Below, piece after piece: positions 13,879 through 16,675 of a stretch of 16,675 nucleotides of DNA. A model generated the notes under the pieces. That model was not told the DNA's origin. It saw only the letters and a program-made list of their open reading frames with translations, and searched no databases. A program made the position numbers and the translations under genes. Origin of the DNA: DATARH01 sp036273175 (lineage in GTDB: Bacteria; Pseudomonadota; Alphaproteobacteria; ATCC43930; CGMCC-115725). The stretch's first letter is position 1. Every line of letters begins with the position of its first letter. The stretch covers positions 1-16,675 of the forward strand of contig DASUIE010000352.1 in assembly GCA_036273175.1 (NCBI GenBank). Reading direction: 5' to 3'.

Positions 13879-14121
13879 CTACTCGCCCGGGCTGCAATGG
13901 CCGGGCTTGATCCCCGAGGCGCCGTCCATCCGCGCCATGCATTCGCTGGTGTAGTCCTTCGGGTGTCCCTGCTTCTTGCCGCAGACGGGCTGGAATACCT
14001 GCGCGCAGACTTCCGGCTTCGGCCTGTCCGGCAGCGCTTTCGGCGGGGTCACGGCGGGAAGTTCGGCATAGGCGGGGAGCGCGGCCAATCCGGCGAGCAT
14101 TATTCCCGTCATAATCCGCAT
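13879..14121 (-). CDS. Secreted Kazal-like protein
   Basis: An 80-aa precursor with a signal peptide, IMTGIMLAGLAALPAYA, and predicted cleavage after AYA (residue 19), so the mature protein would be periplasmic or secreted. A short proline-rich stretch is followed by a Cys-rich module with Cys at 39, 47, 61 and 76. The spacing C-x7-C and Y-x3-C, with the core VFQPVCGKK, DYTSEC and GHC, matches bacterial Kazal-type serine protease inhibitor domains reduced to two disulfides. Inhibition is not proven, and the reactive-site loop is short. The ATG at 14121 has GAGGA 8 nt upstream; a second ATG at 14112 is possible. It is the first gene of the queuosine operon, 7 nt before queA, and diverges from the solute-binding protein gene. 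Confidence 0.75.
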   Translation of the reverse strand: MRIMTGIMLAGLAALPAYAELPAVTPPKALPDRPKPEVCAQVFQPVCGKKQGHPKDYTSECMARMDGASGIKPGHCSPGE

Positions 14122-14185
14122 CGCATTGTTCCTCGCCGCCTTCCTGCTATCCTGCGCTCAACTAATGCCAAGCAGGGAGGAAACA
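14122..14185. promoter_or_regulatory. Divergent promoter region of the queuosine operon and the solute-binding protein gene
   Basis: Only 64 nt separate two divergent starts. Leftward, TTGGCA (14171-14166) and TAGCAG (14149-14144) are 16 nt apart. Rightward, TTGTTC (14126-14131) and TATCCT (14148-14153) are also 16 nt apart. The candidate promoters face each other and overlap, so use of one could hinder the other. The matches are modest and rest on consensus alone. I see no preQ1 riboswitch-like leader; there is no room for one before the Kazal-like gene. Confidence 0.3.
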
Positions 14186-15784
14186 ATGGCGCAAAATCTC
14201 ACCCGCCGCGATTTCGGCAAGGCAGCCGGCGCCGCCGCATTGGCCGCGACCGCCCCTCTGAGCCTCGCCCGCGCCGCCGACGCCAAAACCTTGCGGTTTA
14301 TCGCGCAGTCCGATCTGCGCGTGCTCGACCCGATCTGGACCACCGCGTATATCACCCGCAACCACGGCTATTTGGTGTTCGACTCGCTGTTCGCGCTCGA
14401 TGCCGAATTCGCCCCGCATCCGCAGATGGTCGGCGACTTCCACGTCTCGCCGGACAAGCTGACCTACAGCTTCTCACTGCGCGACGGGCTCAAATTCCAT
14501 GACGGCCAGCCGGTGCGCGGGATCGACTGCACGACCTCGCTCACCCGATGGATGGCGCGCGACGGGCTCGGCCAGATCATGGTCAAGTCGATCGACAAGA
14601 TGGCGCCGGACGGCGAGAAGGCCTTTACGATCAAGCTCAAGGAGCCGTTCCCGCTGCTGATCGACGGGCTGGCCAAGGTGTCGACGCTGGTGCCCTTCAT
14701 CATGCCCGAGCGGCTGGCGAAGACCGATCCGTTCACCCAGGTCACCGAGATGGTCGGCTCCGGCCCGTTCAAGTTCGTCAAGGAGGAGTTCCAGCCCGGC
14801 AACAAGGTCGTCTACGTCAAGAATACCGATTACGTGCCGCGAAAGGAGCCGCCGAGCTGGGCCTCGGGCGGCAAGGTGGTGAAGGTGGACCGGGTCGAAT
14901 GGCTCTACGTTCCCGATCACACCACTGCCGCCGCCGCGCTCAATGCCGGCGAAGTCGATTGGTGGGAGAACCCGATCAACGATTTGGTGCCGGTGCTCGC
15001 GGCCAACCCCGATGTCGTCGTCGCCGATGCCGATCCGCTTGGCACGATGACGATGGTGCGGTTCAACCAGCTGTTCCCGCCGTTCGACAATCCCAAGATG
15101 CGCCAGGCGGTGATGATGGTCGCCGACCAGTCCGCCTACATGTCGGCCGTCGCCGGCGACAAGAAGGACTGGCAGGTCTGCGCCTCGTTCTTTACCTGCG
15201 GCACGCCGATGTCGAGCGACGCCGGGTCGAAGGCCCTGACCGATCCCCGCGATTTCGACAAGGCCAAGAAGCTCGTCGCCGAGGCCGGCTACAAGGGCGA
15301 GAAAATCGTCGTGCTCGACGGCGTCGACCTGCAGGTGCCGCATACCCAGGCGGTCGTCGTCGCCGACCAGATGAAACGGCTCGGCCTCAATGTCGACCTC
15401 GTCGCGATGGATTGGGGGCAGGAGGTCACCCGCCGCGCCTCGAAAAAGCCGCCGGAGGAGGGCGGATGGAACGTGTTCGGCACCGGCTGGGTCGGCGCGG
15501 ACATGCTCGACCCGACGGTCAACCAGGCTCTGCGGTCGAACGGCGACGGCGCCTGGTTCGGCTGGGCCAAGGACGACAAGATCGAGGAGCTGCGTGGAGC
15601 GTGGATCAAGGCGACCGACCTCGACACCCGCAAAAAGCTCGCCGTGCAGCTCCAGGAGCGCGCGTTCGAGACGGTGCCCTACATCCCGACCGGGATGTTC
15701 AAGGCGAAAACTGCCTACCGAAAGAACGTCAAGGGCCGCATCCTCGCGCCGGCCTACCTGTTCTGGAACGTGGAGAAGACCTGA
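14186..15784 (+). CDS. ABC transporter solute-binding protein, family 5 (peptide/opine type), Tat-exported
   Basis: A 532-aa periplasmic solute-binding protein of the DppA/OppA family, which delivers peptides, nickel, opines or similar ligands to an inner-membrane ABC importer. The N-terminus carries a twin-arginine signal, LTRRDFGKAAGAAALAATAP (5-24, Arg7 and Arg8), with likely cleavage near ARA-AD (about residue 30). This implies folded export through Tat. The mature part follows the family order: LDPIWTTAYITRNHGYLVFDSLFA-type opening, SFSLRDGLKFHDGQPV, a central VGSGPFKFV and the C-terminal ERAFETVPYIPTG. The ATG at 14186 is fixed by GGGAGG 5 nt upstream; an upstream GTG-type extension would spoil the signal. 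No permease or ATPase genes accompany it here. A VOC gene starts 1 nt after its stop. Ligand unknown. Confidence 0.93.
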   Translation: MAQNLTRRDFGKAAGAAALAATAPLSLARAADAKTLRFIAQSDLRVLDPIWTTAYITRNHGYLVFDSLFALDAEFAPHPQMVGDFHVSPDKLTYSFSLRDGLKFHDGQPVRGIDCTTSLTRWMARDGLGQIMVKSIDKMAPDGEKAFTIKLKEPFPLLIDGLAKVSTLVPFIMPERLAKTDPFTQVTEMVGSGPFKFVKEEFQPGNKVVYVKNTDYVPRKEPPSWASGGKVVKVDRVEWLYVPDHTTAAAALNAGEVDWWENPINDLVPVLAANPDVVVADADPLGTMTMVRFNQLFPPFDNPKMRQAVMMVADQSAYMSAVAGDKKDWQVCASFFTCGTPMSSDAGSKALTDPRDFDKAKKLVAEAGYKGEKIVVLDGVDLQVPHTQAVVVADQMKRLGLNVDLVAMDWGQEVTRRASKKPPEEGGWNVFGTGWVGADMLDPTVNQALRSNGDGAWFGWAKDDKIEELRGAWIKATDLDTRKKLAVQLQERAFETVPYIPTGMFKAKTAYRKNVKGRILAPAYLFWNVEKT

Positions 15785-15785
15785 G

Positions 15786-16226
15786 ATGGCGATCGAAGTC
15801 CTGGGCATCCACCACCACGCGACGCGCATCGACGCCGGCGGCGACGGCCTCGCGGCGGTCGCGGCCTTCTACAAGGACGTGCTCGGCCTCGGCGCCGATC
15901 CCGGCCGGCCGACGATCCCCGGTGTGCCCGGCTTCTGGATCAATGTCGGCGCCGGCGGTCAGATCCATCTGATCGGCGGCGCCCAGCCCTCGACGCTGGC
16001 GAAGGGGCCGGGCCAGGACCCGACGATCCCGCATGTCGCGCTGTCGGTCGCCGACATCCAGGCGGCCAAGGCCGAGCTCGACCGCCTCGGGGTCAAGTAC
16101 TGGTCGATGACCGGGATCAACGGGCCGGAGGCCGAGCAGATCTTCGTCAACGACCCCAGCGGCAACATGGTCGAGCTGCACCAGGTCGACCAGTGCCGCT
16201 GCGCCGCCGAGGGGCGGGGCGAGTAG
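15786..16226 (+). CDS. VOC family protein (glyoxalase / dioxygenase superfamily)
   Basis: A 146-aa single VOC-fold protein with paired beta-alpha-beta-beta-beta units, cytoplasmic by lack of a signal. Likely metal ligands are a His in LGIHHHATRI (9-11), His83 in IPHVALSV and Glu130 in NMVELHQ. His61 in GQIHLIGG may complete the set. This arrangement fits metal-dependent lyases, epimerases or dioxygenases of the glyoxalase/bleomycin-resistance superfamily, and the exact reaction cannot be read from sequence. The ATG at 15786 is 1 nt after the stop of the solute-binding protein, so the pair is surely co-transcribed; it may process the imported ligand. Its TAG directly abuts the stop of the convergent next gene. 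Confidence 0.88.
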   Translation: MAIEVLGIHHHATRIDAGGDGLAAVAAFYKDVLGLGADPGRPTIPGVPGFWINVGAGGQIHLIGGAQPSTLAKGPGQDPTIPHVALSVADIQAAKAELDRLGVKYWSMTGINGPEAEQIFVNDPSGNMVELHQVDQCRCAAEGRGE

Positions 16227-16252
16227 CTATTTCTCCAGGAGCTTCGCACCCG
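16215..16252. terminator. Imperfect hairpin spanning abutting convergent stops
   Basis: CGGGGCGA (16215-16222) can pair with TCGC-A-CCCG (16244-16252) over 8 bp with one bulged A, around a loop of about 20 nt that contains both stop codons (TAGCTA at 16224-16229). The position suits a shared transcription barrier for the VOC gene and its convergent neighbour. There is no T-run on either side, so it is only a weak candidate. Confidence 0.25.
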
Positions 16253-16675
16253 CCGGGGTCGGCACCTCGAAGACGTTGAGGGTCACGGAGACGAACGAGT
16301 AGTAGCCGATGAGCCCGGCGAGATCGACGACGCCCTGCCGGCCCCAGCGCTTCTCGGCGCGCGCGAAGGTCGCGTCGTCGACGCGGTGGTCGCGGTAATA
16401 GCTGTCAGCGAAGTCGTAGACGATCTGGTCGTCGGGATCGGTGAATTTGGGCACGCGCCGCTCGGCGATCGCGTCGATCGCGTCCTGGGCTATCCCGGCC
16501 TTCAGCGCCAGGTTGACATGCGCGGCCCATTCGAACTGCGCGGTCCAATAGCGCGCGGTGCAGAGGATCGCGATCTCGGTTTGCTTTTGCGTCAGCGCGG
16601 TGCCGAAGCGGACATGCCCGCCGAGCTTGTGCGCGTGGTCGGCGAGGCCGGGGCTGTCGAGCCAGACATGCACCG
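16227..16675 (-). CDS. Carboxymuconolactone decarboxylase family protein (5' partial)
   Basis: The visible 148-149 residues are the main part of an AhpD/CMD-like helical protein; family members of this subgroup are near 180 aa, so the N-terminus lies beyond the right edge. The GTG at 16673 may not be the true start. The recognisable core is LTQKQTEIAILCTARYWTAQ followed by FEWAAHVNLALKAGI, and the C-terminal VDLAGLIGYYSFVSVTLNVFE. The redox CxxC of AhpD is absent: by my alignment the two positions are Ala and Glu before the conserved His, giving FEWAAH. It is thus not a typical peroxidase partner. Function is unknown; decarboxylase or hydrolase activity is only a family-level guess. It converges on the VOC gene with no base between the stops. 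Confidence 0.85.
   Translation of the reverse strand, partial: VHVWLDSPGLADHAHKLGGHVRFGTALTQKQTEIAILCTARYWTAQFEWAAHVNLALKAGIAQDAIDAIAERRVPKFTDPDDQIVYDFADSYYRDHRVDDATFARAEKRWGRQGVVDLAGLIGYYSFVSVTLNVFEVPTPAGAKLLEK

Noticed and set aside
14122..14185. A preQ1 riboswitch controlling the queuosine operon
   Set aside because: The leader before the Kazal-like gene is at most a few dozen bases and I see no H-type pseudoknot pattern with the A-rich tail of preQ1-I.
14474..15829. Long frames overlapping the solute-binding protein on both strands, about 450-475 codons
   Set aside because: The binding protein has a Tat signal, a ribosome site and family motifs. The alternative frames have low-complexity Arg/His/Asp composition.
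1..16675. CRISPR arrays, tRNA genes, insertion sequences, attachment sites or toxin-antitoxin pairs
   Set aside because: I saw no regularly spaced repeats, no cloverleaf-like T-loop sequence and no transposase or integrase motif in any frame. Only the MoxR-linked small gene could raise such a thought, and it lacks toxin features.

Overview
The window is a GC-rich, densely packed chromosomal segment, most likely from an alphaproteobacterium. The strongest lineage clue is a gcrA cell-cycle regulator, a family essentially confined to that class. The tatA type, the CoxE-like VWA/MoxR pair and the codon bias fit as well. I cannot place it below class. There are 21 protein genes, two of them cut by the window edges. 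I see no rRNA, tRNA, insertion sequence, phage gene or CRISPR array, and no gene-free stretch exceeds 120 bp.

Layout. Positions 1-1025 hold the C-terminal part of an amidohydrolase (+), converging on pgk (-, 1041-2237). A SAM-dependent methyltransferase (+) diverges from pgk and is followed by a compact gcrA (+). gcrA converges on a minus-strand group transcribed tatA, moxR, an unknown 117-aa gene, then a CoxE-like VWA gene (6498 down to 3811). That group ends in a convincing intrinsic terminator whose U-tract is the antisense of the gcrA tail. Divergent from tatA, a class C beta-lactamase-like serine hydrolase precedes minC, minD and minE (+, 6613-9577).

Converging on minE is a minus-strand operon (14121 down to 9574): a secreted Kazal-like protein, queA, tgt, queF, queG and a pirin. 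It carries every step from preQ0 to queuosine-tRNA: QueF reduces preQ0 to preQ1, Tgt inserts preQ1 into tRNA, QueA makes epoxyqueuosine, QueG reduces it to queuosine. The four junctions from queA to pirin are all 4-nt NTGA stop/start overlaps. Divergent from this operon is a Tat-exported family 5 solute-binding protein followed 1 nt later by a VOC protein (+). The window ends in a carboxymuconolactone decarboxylase-like gene (-, partial) whose stop codon abuts the VOC stop.

Most of this is housekeeping. The parts most worth a second look are the MoxR / unknown small protein / VWA module with a DxGxS metal site, two mutually exclusive hairpins between tatA and moxR, the minus-strand terminator embedded in gcrA, and the Kazal-like secreted protein at the head of the queuosine operon. 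I found nothing I would confidently call a new defence or mobile system.
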